This document shows positions 8,109 through 16,686 of a stretch of 53,411 nucleotides of DNA, in pieces. The notes beneath the pieces are model-generated. The model saw only the letters and a program-made list of their open reading frames with translations. It was not told the origin of the DNA and ran no database searches. This DNA comes from Acidimicrobiaceae bacterium (GTDB lineage: Bacteria; Actinomycetota; Acidimicrobiia; Acidimicrobiales; RAAP-2). Location of the stretch: positions 1 to 53,411 of the forward strand of contig PLZF01000027.1 of assembly GCA_003152015.1 (NCBI GenBank), read 5' to 3'. How positions within the stretch are numbered: position 1 is the stretch's first letter; the number at the start of each line of letters is the position of its first letter. Made by a program: the position numbers and the translations under genes.

Positions 8109-9215
8109 ATGTACGCCCATGGAGACGAAGACACCAGATTCGCCCATGCTGACAGCCGAACAGTGGCGGACCCGAACGGCCCCATCTCGGGTCTCGACCG
8201 CCCCCGTCGCGAAGCGGACGAGCACGCACAACAGGCGGTGGGGGCAACCCACGCCCATGGCGGCGGCACCAGGCAGCGACCAGAGGAGCCCGATCCCTGG
8301 CGGACGTGCTTCGAACGGGACCGTGACCGGATCCTCCATGCCCCGGCCTTCCGTCGTCTCGCCGGGAAGACCCAGGTGTTCGTCTTCCCTGACGATCATC
8401 AACGCACACGACTGACCCATGCCCTGGAGGTGGCCCAGGTGGCCGCCGGCATTGCCCGAGCATGCAGGCTCAACGTGGCACTGACCGAGGCCATCGCTTT
8501 GGGCCACGATTGCGGACACGGACCCGGGGGTCATGCGAGCGAGGAGGCCCTGTCCCCTTATGTCATCGGCGGGTTCGATCACGCCCCGTGGGGAGCCGAC
8601 GTATCCCTGGCCCGGCTCAACCTCTGCCGCGAGACACTCGATGGCATACGCAACCACTCGTGGTCCCGGCCGGCGCCGAGCACCCCGGAAGGGGAGGTGG
8701 TCAGTTGGGCCGACCGCATCGCCTACGTCTGTCACGATTTCGAAGACGCGGTGAAGAGTGGGATCGTCACACCCAGTGTGCTCCCGACCTTGGTGCGTGA
8801 AAGCTGCGGGGAACGCCGCAGCCAACAATTGGGGACGTTCATCGACGCCATGGTCTCGACGGTGTTGCAAACCGGTCGGATCGGAATGTCGGCCACCTAT
8901 GCCGAAGCCCTTTCGGCCTTTCGGGCCTGCAACTATGAGCACATCTACCTGCGTCCGAGTTCGGTCGCCCAAGGGCAAGCCGTGGTCGGAGTGCTTCGGG
9001 CACTTGTCGAGCACTACGGTGACCGGCCCAATCTCATTCCCGACGGAGACGGGCACGACGCCGACCTGCGAGGTGGTGACGCGGAGGCGCTCAAGGCAGC
9101 CGTCAGCTACGTGGCCGGGATGACTGACCGATTCGCGTTCGGTCAAGCGGTAGCCGTCCTCGGTTGGGATCCCGACAAGCTTCCTATCGGAATTGGAATC
9201 ACACGACAGATCTGA
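8109..9215 (+). CDS. dgt: dGTP triphosphohydrolase-like HD-domain protein
   Basis: Deoxyguanosine-triphosphate triphosphohydrolases convert dGTP to deoxyguanosine and tripolyphosphate. The 368-residue protein has the substrate-side motif FERDRDRILHAPAFRRLAGKTQVF (in two parts, near 68-92), the metal-binding RLTHALEVAQ (His near 103), ALGHDCGHGPGGH (HD pair near 131) and SWADRIAYVCHDFED (Asp). Length and order match the family. The start is uncertain: ATG 8109 or ATG 8049, twenty codons earlier; neither has a good ribosome binding site. The N-terminal 60 residues are charged and low in complexity. Divergent from DUF3107. Confidence 0.88.
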   Translation: MYAHGDEDTRFAHADSRTVADPNGPISGLDRPRREADEHAQQAVGATHAHGGGTRQRPEEPDPWRTCFERDRDRILHAPAFRRLAGKTQVFVFPDDHQRTRLTHALEVAQVAAGIARACRLNVALTEAIALGHDCGHGPGGHASEEALSPYVIGGFDHAPWGADVSLARLNLCRETLDGIRNHSWSRPAPSTPEGEVVSWADRIAYVCHDFEDAVKSGIVTPSVLPTLVRESCGERRSQQLGTFIDAMVSTVLQTGRIGMSATYAEALSAFRACNYEHIYLRPSSVAQGQAVVGVLRALVEHYGDRPNLIPDGDGHDADLRGGDAEALKAAVSYVAGMTDRFAFGQAVAVLGWDPDKLPIGIGITRQI

Positions 9216-9305
9216 TTGGCACCAGAAAAGCTAGATCATCAAATCGCGGGGCGCCCCGTAACATCGGATCGCAAAAGTATCTACGGGCAGGTGAAGGAGT
9301 ACTCG

Positions 9306-10682
9306 ATGGTCATCCGAGATTCGTTTCATTCAGCGGGAACACCCTTGCAAGGATCATCCCACGTTTCCTCGTCGATGAACGACAGCGGCAGCGGCGACGG
9401 GGCAACCGGGGCCGGCGGTAATGCTGCCCTTGCACTCGCTCCCCTCCTACGAGTCTTCCTCGGCACCGAGTTGCCGGTGCGATTCGAGTTCTGGGACGGA
9501 AGCGGTGTCGGTCCCCTCGGAGGCATCGGGACGGTTCGGGTCAACTCCGTCGATGCGGTGCGGCGCATGCTGTGGTCTCCGGGAGAGTTGGGTGTGGCCC
9601 GAGCGTTCGTGGCCGGCGACCTGACGCTGGAGGGAGATCTGTTCGCCATATTGCGGGTACTCCACGACTCGGCTCCACATGATCTTCGAAAGATGGGGCT
9701 GCGAGGGCTGCCATCCATCATCGATGCCGCCAGGCGTCTGGGGGCGATCGGTGCCCCACTGCCAACTCCAGACGAAGAGTGCCGGCCCTCGGGTCGGATC
9801 CACTCCCTTGGTCGGGACGCCAAGGTCATCAGTCACCACTACGACGTGGGGAACGAGTTCTACCGATTGTTTCTCGGACTACGAATGACGTATTCGTGCG
9901 CCCGGTTTGTCGGCGAAACGACCTCACTCGAAGAAGCCCAGGATGCCAAACACGAATTGATCTGTCGCAAGCTGGGCCTCGATCAGCATCCGGGGGCACG
10001 TCTGCTCGACGTGGGGTGCGGTTGGGGATCGATGGCGATCCATGCTGCCCGGTACCACCAGGCCAACGTGGTGGGAGTCGCGCTCAGCTCCGAACAGGTC
10101 GAACATGCCCGCGAGCGGGTGCAGGCCGCAGGCCTCGATGACCACATCGAGATCCGGCTCAAGGACTACCGGGAGTTGCGAGGCGAGCGTTTCGATGCCA
10201 TCTCGTCAATCGGCATGTTCGAACACGTAGGCACATCGGCGATGGCACGGTACTTCGAAACACTGCAGAACCTCCTCGGGCCTACCGGCAGGCTGCTCAA
10301 TCACGCCATTTCCACACCCGGAGGTTCAGAGCTGGGCCGGCGGACCTTCATCGGGCGATACGTGTTCCCTGACGGTGAGTTGCTCGATGTCGGGGAGGTG
10401 ATCTTGGCCATGCAACGAGCGGGATTCGAGGTCCGAGACGTCGAGTCACTACGCGAGCACTATGCAAAGACACTGCGCGCCTGGGTCGCCAATCTCGAAG
10501 ATCACTGGGACCAGGCGGTCGCCCTGGTGGGTCTGCACCGCTCCAACATCTGGCGGCTCTACATGGCGGCGTCGGCGAACGGGTTCGACGACGGAGGGTT
10601 GTCCGTCCACCAGGTACTCGGAGTTGTTCCTGGACCGAACGGTGACAGCGGAATGCCTGCCACCCGCGCCGGCTGGTCCTGA
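9306..10682 (+). CDS. Cyclopropane-fatty-acyl-phospholipid synthase family methyltransferase
   Basis: A 458-residue SAM-dependent enzyme that modifies the double bond of lipid acyl chains at the membrane. An N-terminal domain of about 150 residues (with SPGELGVARAFVAGDLTLEGDL) is followed by the methyltransferase core: SHHYDVGNEFY, MTYSCARF, LLDVGCGWGS (about 233-242), SSIGMFEHVG and NHAISTP, all typical of CFA synthases. ATG 9306 is preceded by AAGGAG nine bases away; the longer frame from a TTG at 9216 lacks a site. Products could be cyclopropane or mid-chain methyl-branched acids such as 10-methyl fatty acids. Confidence 0.9.
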   Translation: MVIRDSFHSAGTPLQGSSHVSSSMNDSGSGDGATGAGGNAALALAPLLRVFLGTELPVRFEFWDGSGVGPLGGIGTVRVNSVDAVRRMLWSPGELGVARAFVAGDLTLEGDLFAILRVLHDSAPHDLRKMGLRGLPSIIDAARRLGAIGAPLPTPDEECRPSGRIHSLGRDAKVISHHYDVGNEFYRLFLGLRMTYSCARFVGETTSLEEAQDAKHELICRKLGLDQHPGARLLDVGCGWGSMAIHAARYHQANVVGVALSSEQVEHARERVQAAGLDDHIEIRLKDYRELRGERFDAISSIGMFEHVGTSAMARYFETLQNLLGPTGRLLNHAISTPGGSELGRRTFIGRYVFPDGELLDVGEVILAMQRAGFEVRDVESLREHYAKTLRAWVANLEDHWDQAVALVGLHRSNIWRLYMAASANGFDDGGLSVHQVLGVVPGPNGDSGMPATRAGWS

Positions 10683-10704
10683 CCTCGGTACAGTCGGAAC
10701 CGTG

Positions 10705-11520
10705 ATGTTTCCAGTGGACAGGACCAACTTCTTCAGGGACCTTCACGTGTCCGGTCGGCCTCTCCTCATGCCGGACCCATAGGATACCGGCAGCGCCAAA
10801 TTGCTCGCCTCGATGGGCTTTCTGGCGCTGGCCACGATCAGTAGCGGTTACGCCGCGACGCTCGGTCAGCCGGATGGCTCCATCGACAGGGTTGCCGCCC
10901 TCGCACATGCATCTTCTATCGTCGCCGCGGTGGGCGTCCCCGTCTCGGCTGACCTGGAAAACGGTTATGCCGAAGATCCTGACGGGGTATTCGCTACCGT
11001 CCAGGATGCAGCTGCCGTAGGTTTGGCCGGCTGCTCGGTCGAAGATTTCTCCCGCAGTTCGGATGCGCCGATCTACGACATCGGTCTGGCCGTCGAGCGG
11101 GTCGCCGCTGCCGTCCAAACAGCGCACACCGGATCTAAGCTTGTGCTGAACGCCCGGGCAGAGAACTTCGTCCGCGGGAACCCCAACCTGCCCGACACGA
11201 TTGCTCGGCTTCAGACCTACCAAGATGCAGGCGCCGACGTCCTGTACGCCCCCGGCCTGACCGACATCGACGACATCCGCCGGGTGGTCGCCGAGGTTGA
11301 TCGACCCCTCAACGTTCTCGCGCCCCCTGGTCTTGCCTCGGTAGCCGAACTGGCCCAAGCCGGCATAGCCCGCCTTTCGGTCGGCGGGGCGTTCAGCCAG
11401 GTGGCACTCGCCGCGGTGGTGCGGGCCGGTCGCGAATTGCTCGACTACGGCACCTCCGGATTCAAAGCTCTGGCCGCCGAGGGTCCAGAACAGATCGCCA
11501 TCGCCTTTGGGGCCGATTGA
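10705..11520 (+). pseudogene. Isocitrate lyase/PEP mutase family gene with an in-frame amber codon
   Basis: The frame reads as a near full-length (272-codon) member of the PEP mutase/isocitrate lyase superfamily, which act on C-C or C-P bonds of 2-oxo acids such as oxaloacetate and 2-methylisocitrate. FRDLHVSGRPLLMPDP precedes the stop TAG at 10780-10782, and DTGSAKLLASMGF follows with no frame change. Relatives have PWD here, so TAG stands where TGG (Trp) is expected. Downstream, PVSADLENGYAEDP, GCSVEDFS and LVLNARAENF are intact, as are the Asp and Glu metal ligands. One G-to-A change or a sequence error explains it. Reinitiation at TTG 10801 would give a shortened protein lacking the first strand. 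Confidence 0.8.
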
Positions 11521-11586
11521 GGACCAGATACAGCTGCAATTTGTAGTTGCAGGGGTAGCGGCTGCGACCGATACCGTGCCCGTGCC

Positions 11587-12348
11587 GTGCCTTCGCCACC
11601 GACGTTCGAGGAATTGGTAGCCGAAGGCGAGTCGGTACCCGTGGAAGGCTGGGATTTTTCCTGATTCGAGGGCCGAGCTACCGAGGAATGCCCGTCCTGG
11701 GGCTACTCGGGGATGGTCGCAGCCCGGATGGCCGAATCGGCAGCGGCGCTCGATATCCAGACCGGTGGGGGCGAGGTCCTTGCGCAGATCCCCCATCCGC
11801 CGCCGGTACTGGTGGCCACCGAGTCGTGGCCACCGAACGTGGTACTCGCCCGGGGCAACATGCGATTGTTGGGTGCAACAGTGGTCGAAGTCCACGACGC
11901 CGCCGATCTGCCATTCCCTGTGAACTCCTTCGACCTGATTGTGAGCCGCCACCCCACAGTCACCCGTTGGGACGAAATCGGACGCGTCCTACGGCCGGGT
12001 GGAACCTATCTGTCCCAGCAGATCGGGGCCGGATCGGTCCGTGAACTCACCGACTTCATGATGGGACCCCAGCCGGTCAACCAGAGCCGGAGCCTGTAAC
12101 GAGCGGCTTCGGCGGTCGAGGCAGCCGGCCTGGCCGTGGCCGATCTACGCCAGGAGTCGTTGCGCAAGGTGTTCCTTGATGTCGGCGCCGTTACCTACTT
12201 CCTCCGGAAAGTCATCTGGATCGTTCCGGGCTTCACCACTGCGCTCTATCGAACCCAACTCGCTCAACTCCACGACCAGATTCAGGTCCGGGGGCCCGTT
12301 GTCGCCCACGCCAAGCGCTTTTTGATCGAGGCCCGGAAGCCCCTCTGA
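11587..12348 (+). pseudogene. SAM-dependent methyltransferase gene with two in-frame stops
   Basis: Read through, 254 codons form a complete class I methyltransferase of a kind common in actinobacteria: PTFEELVAEGESVPVEGW at the start, ALDIQTGGGEVL, ESWPPNVVLA, FDLIVSRHPTVTRWDEI, RVLRPGGTYLSQQ and a C-terminal YFLRKVIWIVPGF. The frame is interrupted by TGA at 11662-11664, where WDFSWFEGRAT is expected (Trp to stop), and TAA at 12097-12099 before RAASAVEAAG, probably from a Glu codon. No frameshift is needed. It directly follows another gene broken in the same way. GTG 11587 is the likely original start. Confidence 0.8.
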
Positions 12349-12406
12349 CCGGTCGAGGCGAGATCTGCTGATGGATCCGATCCATCATGTCGTTTAACCA
12401 TGTCGT

Positions 12407-13588
12407 TCAACGAACCGTCAACTCTTTTCGGTAGACGCGGGCCGGGCCCATCTCGACAATGGACAACGCCAATGCGGCGAAGATAGCCGCGGCCTCGCCG
12501 TCGGGATCGGCCACGACCACCGGAATGCCCACGTCGGCACCCTCGCGTAGTGCCGGCACCAGTGGCACCTGCGCCAACAGGGGGACCCCGAGCTCGTCAG
12601 CGAGCTCTTTGCCGCCGCCGGCACCGAACAACTCGTACCGGGTCCCATCGTCACCGGTGAACCAGCTCATATTCTCAATGACACCGCGTACCGAAAGCTT
12701 CAACTTGCGGGCTGCATATGCTGAACGTTGGGCCACCCTTTGCGCCGCCGGCTGTGGCGTGGTGACGACAAACACCTCCGTCTTGGTCAGGTACTGACCC
12801 AGAGACAGGGTGACGTCCCCAGTCCCCGGAGGCATGTCGACGAGCAGATAATCGGGCTCACCCCAATACGCATCGACCAGGAACTGTTCCAACGCCTTGT
12901 GCAGCATCGGACCGCGCCAAATCACCGGCGTGTCATCGGGGACGAAAAATCCCATCGACAGACAGCGCACGCCGTTGGCCGTTGCCGGCACCACCAGGTC
13001 ACCGATGATCAATGGGTCCTCAGTGACCCCGAGCATCTTCGGTACCGAGAATCCGTACACGTCGGCATCGAGGATGCCAACGTCGTAGCCCAACCGGGAC
13101 AACGCCACCCCGAGATTGACGGTCACCGAAGACTTCCCGACTCCGCCCTTGCCCGACGACACCCCGATCACCCGGGTCTTCGACCTTGGGAGCATGAATC
13201 GATTCGGACGCCCTTCCTCGTGACCGAGGGGGGCACCGTGATCGTGTCCGCCGTGATCGTGTGCACCCCCGGCAGCGCCCGGAGCTGCACCTTCGAACGG
13301 CTCTCCCCGAAGCAACATCCGAAGCCGCGCCCGGTCCTCCTCCCCCATCAACGTCTGTTCCACCACCACTTCGTCGACCCCGGCCAGCGCGCTCACCGCC
13401 AGACGCACCCGGCCCACCAATTCGTCGACCTGCGGGTAGTGACCGACAGGTAGGGCGATATCCACTGCCACCCGTTTCCGCTTCACCCCCACTGCCCCGA
13501 CCATGCCCAATTCCCCCAGCGGGCGTCGCAGTTCGGGATCGGTCACGGCGGCAACAGCCTCTCTGACCTGGGGCTCGTCGATGGACAT
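12407..13588 (-). CDS. mrp: Mrp/ApbC-type Fe-S cluster carrier ATPase
   Basis: A 393-residue P-loop protein thought to bind and deliver Fe-S clusters. An N-terminal DUF59/MIP18 domain (about 1-90, DPELRRPLGELGMV) is joined by a His-rich linker (AHDHGGHDHGAPLGH, near 111-125) to a ParA/MinD-like ATPase with SSGKGGVGKSSVTVNL (about 143-158), DADVYGFSVPKMLG and DMPPGTGD. The usual CxxC pair in the ENMS region is not there (ENMSWFTGDDGTRYELFG), so a cluster would need other ligands. ATG 13588 has GAGGAG seven bases upstream. It is divergent from an SufR-like regulator only 46 bases away, which suggests shared control. Confidence 0.9.
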   Translation of the reverse strand: MSIDEPQVREAVAAVTDPELRRPLGELGMVGAVGVKRKRVAVDIALPVGHYPQVDELVGRVRLAVSALAGVDEVVVEQTLMGEEDRARLRMLLRGEPFEGAAPGAAGGAHDHGGHDHGAPLGHEEGRPNRFMLPRSKTRVIGVSSGKGGVGKSSVTVNLGVALSRLGYDVGILDADVYGFSVPKMLGVTEDPLIIGDLVVPATANGVRCLSMGFFVPDDTPVIWRGPMLHKALEQFLVDAYWGEPDYLLVDMPPGTGDVTLSLGQYLTKTEVFVVTTPQPAAQRVAQRSAYAARKLKLSVRGVIENMSWFTGDDGTRYELFGAGGGKELADELGVPLLAQVPLVPALREGADVGIPVVVADPDGEAAAIFAALALSIVEMGPARVYRKELTVR

Positions 13589-13621
13589 GCGGAATCTCCT
13601 CGAAATAATTGGGGTTCACCG

Positions 13622-13627
13622 TAGACT
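13622..13627 (+). promoter_or_regulatory. -10 box for leaderless SufR-like gene
   Basis: TAGACT, seven bases before GTG 13635. It lies between the divergent starts of mrp (13588) and the regulator (13635), so any operator here would reach both genes. Confidence 0.5.
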
Positions 13628-13634
13628 AGGGGAC

Positions 13635-14426
13635 GTGCAACCGGCCTCAGACAGACCCGTGGTTGGCGCCGATCCACTCGCACCGGTGGTGCTGGGTGGC
13701 GGAGTCGCTGTCACCCACGAGTCGGACAGCCACTTTTCGGCGGCAGTCACCGCGGTGACCTCCGCGTTCGGCGATCCGACTCGCCGGGAGATCTACCTCT
13801 TCGTACGGTCCAACCCCGGCGCGACCTCGTCCGAAGTTGCCACCCATTTTTCGCTCCATCCGAACGTCGCCCGTCACCACCTCGAGCGTCTCGCCACCGG
13901 CGGCTATCTCGAGGTCACCATGGAACGGGCTTCCGGCAACGGAGCCGGGCGACCGTCCAAGCGGTTCCGGGCCATCGGCAACGATCCAACCCTCGACCTA
14001 CTCACCCGTCGGGACGATCTTCTGGTGCTTCTTCTCCAGGAGGCGCTTCAGCTGCTGGGGCCTCAAGCTGCCGAAGGCATGGCCGAGCGGGTCGGCGAAG
14101 AGTACGGTCGCACCCTGGCCAATCAGATGTCACCTGGTGACGGCCAACGGTCGTTGCGGACCGCCATGCATGCCATCGCTGACACCTTGACCGCCCACGG
14201 GTTCGCCGCCCATGCCGAGGACCAAGGAACCTCCACCGCGGTGGTGGCGGACAACTGCCCGTTCGGAAGCACTGCATCCCAGTTCCCCGTATTGTGCGCG
14301 GTCGACCGAGGCATGGTGAAAGGATTGCTGGCCGGATTGTGCGGCGAGAGTGCAGAGAGAAGTGTCCCGGTTGTTCTGTCATCGTCCCGGGCGCGGGGCG
14401 ACGACCAGTGCGCCGCCCTGGTCTGA
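13635..14426 (+). CDS. sufR: SufR-like winged-helix regulator with a cysteine-rich sensor domain
   Basis: A 263-residue regulator. A winged helix-turn-helix (about 35-100) contains AFGDPTRREIYLFV, SSEVATHFSLHPNVARHHLERL and a wing GRPSKRFRA. A C-terminal domain carries four cysteines: Cys208, Cys221, Cys236 and Cys259 (DNCPFG, VLCAVD, GLCGES, DDQCAAL). SufR proteins bind an Fe-S cluster through such cysteines and repress the suf genes when clusters are sufficient. The last spacing here (22) is longer than in cyanobacterial SufR, so the fourth ligand is uncertain. The suf operon is 36 kb away, but mrp and a cysteine desulfurase flank this gene. Start GTG 13635 is leaderless. Confidence 0.78.
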   Translation: MQPASDRPVVGADPLAPVVLGGGVAVTHESDSHFSAAVTAVTSAFGDPTRREIYLFVRSNPGATSSEVATHFSLHPNVARHHLERLATGGYLEVTMERASGNGAGRPSKRFRAIGNDPTLDLLTRRDDLLVLLLQEALQLLGPQAAEGMAERVGEEYGRTLANQMSPGDGQRSLRTAMHAIADTLTAHGFAAHAEDQGTSTAVVADNCPFGSTASQFPVLCAVDRGMVKGLLAGLCGESAERSVPVVLSSSRARGDDQCAALV

Positions 14427-14441
14427 CACCGAGCGCATCGG

Positions 14442-15587
14442 TTGGCCCGGCACTACCTTGACCACGCGTCGACGGCACCGCTTCGACCTGAAGCCCGTGA
14501 CGCCATGGATACGTGGGCACATTCTGGAGTCACTGGCGACCCCGGGAGAGTCCACACCGAGGGGCGGATCACACGAGCTGCGTTGGAGGACGGGCGCGAA
14601 CGGATAGCGACCCTGTTCGGGGTACGACCGCTTCAGGTCATCCTCACCTCCGGTGGGACAGAGTCGATCAACAGCGCGGTGTGGGGTGCGACCCGACGCT
14701 CCCCCGGTCCGGTTATCTGCGCCGCGATCGAGCACTCCGCCGCCCGCGATTCGTCGGCCCGATTGGCAGACGTCGTCTCCCCGGTGGTCGACGGGTTCGG
14801 AACCCTCCATCTGCAGGCGGTCGACGAGGCTATTGAGCAGTGTCGCTCGGAGTACGGCTTGCTGCCTTCGCTCGTCCACTGTCAGTGGGCCAATCACGAA
14901 GTCGGCACCGTGCAGCCGGTCAACGACATCGTGTCCCGCTGCCGCGAACTCGGAGTGCTCTCGCACGTGGACGCAGTGGCGGCGGCCGGCTACCTCCGTG
15001 TCGACGTCGGTGCACTCGATGCCGACCTGGTGTCGGTCTCATCCCACAAACTGGGAGGGCCTCCTGGCATCGGCGCGCTGATTGTCCGCAGGGGTCTGCG
15101 GATCGACCCCTATCTGGTCGGCGGCGAACAGGAGCGAGCTCGGCGGGCCGGACTCGAGAACCTTCCAGCCGCCATCGGCTTCGGTGCTGTCGCTGAGGTG
15201 TTAGCAGCACCGGGGCGCATGGATATTGAGGCAAGCAATGCCCGTCGTCACGCCGCTCGCCTGGTGAAGGCCATCAGCGGGGTGGATGGGGTCACCATCT
15301 TCGGTGATCCGGAGCGTCATCTTCCCCATATCGTGTGCGCCGGCATCGATGGGGTCGAAGCCGAACCAGTGCTCCTGGGGCTTGACCAGGCAGGCATCGC
15401 CGTCCACTCGGGGTCGTCGTGTTCATCGGAGTCGCTGGAGCCGTCGCCGGTGCTGGAGGCCATGGGAGTCGACGCCGAGCGTTCGCTCCGATTGTCCGTC
15501 GGCTGGTCGACTGTCGACGCTGACATCGATGCCTTCGCCGATGCGTTCCCAAACGTGGTGGCGGGGCTGCGGGCCCTTCGATCGTAG
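14442..15587 (+). CDS. Cysteine desulfurase, NifS/IscS family
   Basis: A 381-residue PLP enzyme that takes sulfur from cysteine for Fe-S clusters and thio-modification. It begins YLDHASTAPLRPEA. TSGGTESINSAVWG (about 67-80) binds the PLP phosphate, HVDAVAAAGY supplies the Asp, SSHKLGGPPG contains the Schiff-base Lys near 201, and SGSSCSSE holds the catalytic Cys near 327 in a short class I-like loop. TTG 14442 is the only sensible start, 16 bases after the regulator gene, so the two form an operon. The suf operon at 50-53 kb shows no SufS in the window; this enzyme could feed it or act with Mrp. Confidence 0.9.
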   Translation: MARHYLDHASTAPLRPEARDAMDTWAHSGVTGDPGRVHTEGRITRAALEDGRERIATLFGVRPLQVILTSGGTESINSAVWGATRRSPGPVICAAIEHSAARDSSARLADVVSPVVDGFGTLHLQAVDEAIEQCRSEYGLLPSLVHCQWANHEVGTVQPVNDIVSRCRELGVLSHVDAVAAAGYLRVDVGALDADLVSVSSHKLGGPPGIGALIVRRGLRIDPYLVGGEQERARRAGLENLPAAIGFGAVAEVLAAPGRMDIEASNARRHAARLVKAISGVDGVTIFGDPERHLPHIVCAGIDGVEAEPVLLGLDQAGIAVHSGSSCSSESLEPSPVLEAMGVDAERSLRLSVGWSTVDADIDAFADAFPNVVAGLRALRS

Positions 15588-15590
15588 GCA

Positions 15591-15608
15591 GCCCGATGGG
15601 TGTCGGGC
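15591..15608. terminator. Short hairpin after the desulfurase gene
   Basis: GCCCGA (15591-15596), six-base loop, TCGGGC (15603-15608), beginning four bases after the TAG stop at 15587. The stem is only six pairs and no T-run follows, so termination is a guess from position. Confidence 0.3.
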
Positions 15609-15689
15609 AGTAGCGTTGCGCGAATCGTGGAGACGGCGGGCGCCCAAAAGACTCATCGCCAAGTTGGAGAAGTGAGACCGATCCCCCGG

Positions 15690-15695
15690 TAGGTT
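15690..15695 (+). promoter_or_regulatory. -10 box for leaderless quinone oxidoreductase mRNA
   Basis: TAGGTT, seven bases (CTCCTCC) before ATG 15703. No ribosome binding site is present, in line with a leaderless start. Confidence 0.45.
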
Positions 15696-15702
15696 CTCCT
15701 CC

Positions 15703-16674
15703 ATGCGAACAGTTGTCTGCAACGAATTGGGTCCACTCAGCGATCTGGTCATCGAAGAGAGGGATGAGCCCACCCCGGGCGAGGGTCAGGTAGTGGTGGA
15801 TGTGCGGGCCGCCGGGGTCAACTTCGTGGACGGACTGCTGTGCCAGGGTCAGTACCAGATCAAGCCGCCCACCCCGTTCATCCCCGGCGGGGAGATCGCC
15901 GGTGAGGTATCGGCCGTCGGAAGCGGCGTTACCGGAGTGTCGATCGGTGATCGGGTGATCGCATTCACCGGATTCGGCGGGTTCGCCGAGCAGGTGGTGG
16001 TATCGGCGCTAACGCTGGTAACCATGCCGGACACCCTTGGCTTCGGACAGGCAGCCACCCTCATCCAGAGCTACGGAACCATGCTGTTTGCTCTCACCCG
16101 GAGAACGTCTCTCAAGCCAGGTGAATGGGTACTGGTACTCGGAGCGGGTGGAGGAGTGGGGTTGGCTGCCATCGACGTGGCCCGGGCCCTAGGGGCACGA
16201 GTCATCGCCGCGGCATCGACCAAGGAGAAGCTCGACAACGCGGTGGCCATGGGGGCGGAGGCCACCATCGCCTACGAGGACGAAGATCTCAAAGTCCGGG
16301 CGAGGGAGCTTTCGGGTGGTGGAGTCGACGTGGTCATCGATCCGGTCGGTGGTCGCCACAGCGAACCGGCTCTTCGGGCCACCGGCCCTTTCGGGCGCTT
16401 CTGCGTGATCGGGTTCGCCTCGGGTCCCATCGCCCCGGTACCTCTCAATCAGGTGTTGCTGAACAACCGCACGGTGGTGGGGGTGGACTGGGGAGCCTGG
16501 ACGTTTCGCGACCCGATCGGAAACCGCCAGCTGCTCGACGAACTGATGGGACTGATCAGCGACGGTCAGCTCCATCCCACGGTTCCGAGCGAATACCCCC
16601 TCGATCAGGCTTCATCGGTGATGTCCGGCCTCATCGACAGGACACTGGCCGGCAAGGTCGTATTGATTCCCTGA
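15703..16674 (+). CDS. NADPH:quinone oxidoreductase-like MDR protein
   Basis: A 323-residue zinc-independent medium-chain dehydrogenase/reductase, likely reducing quinones or enones with NADPH. The N-terminal GroES-like fold carries VRAAGVNFVDGLLCQG and PGGEIAGEV. The Rossmann fold has VLGAGGGVGLAAIDVARALGA in the nucleotide-binding site (about 147-167), followed by DVVIDPVGG. It lacks the structural zinc cysteines of alcohol dehydrogenases. It ends 12 bases before the end of the convergent ccmH gene. No pathway context is visible. Confidence 0.88.
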   Translation: MRTVVCNELGPLSDLVIEERDEPTPGEGQVVVDVRAAGVNFVDGLLCQGQYQIKPPTPFIPGGEIAGEVSAVGSGVTGVSIGDRVIAFTGFGGFAEQVVVSALTLVTMPDTLGFGQAATLIQSYGTMLFALTRRTSLKPGEWVLVLGAGGGVGLAAIDVARALGARVIAAASTKEKLDNAVAMGAEATIAYEDEDLKVRARELSGGGVDVVIDPVGGRHSEPALRATGPFGRFCVIGFASGPIAPVPLNQVLLNNRTVVGVDWGAWTFRDPIGNRQLLDELMGLISDGQLHPTVPSEYPLDQASSVMSGLIDRTLAGKVVLIP

Positions 16675-16686
16675 AGGGCTGCCGGT

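Noticed and set aside
7230..9215. Open 661-codon plus-strand frame
   Set aside because: Only the part from about 8109 is the dGTPase. The earlier part is a shadow of the ArsA-like and DUF3107 genes.
10348..11952. Open 534-codon minus-strand frame
   Set aside because: It lies opposite the CFA-type synthase, PEP mutase-like and methyltransferase genes, and has no family motif.
10780..12099. TGA or TAG read as an amino acid by genome-wide recoding
   Set aside because: TGA ends many intact genes here, including tight ATGA overlaps, and the three stops use three different codons.
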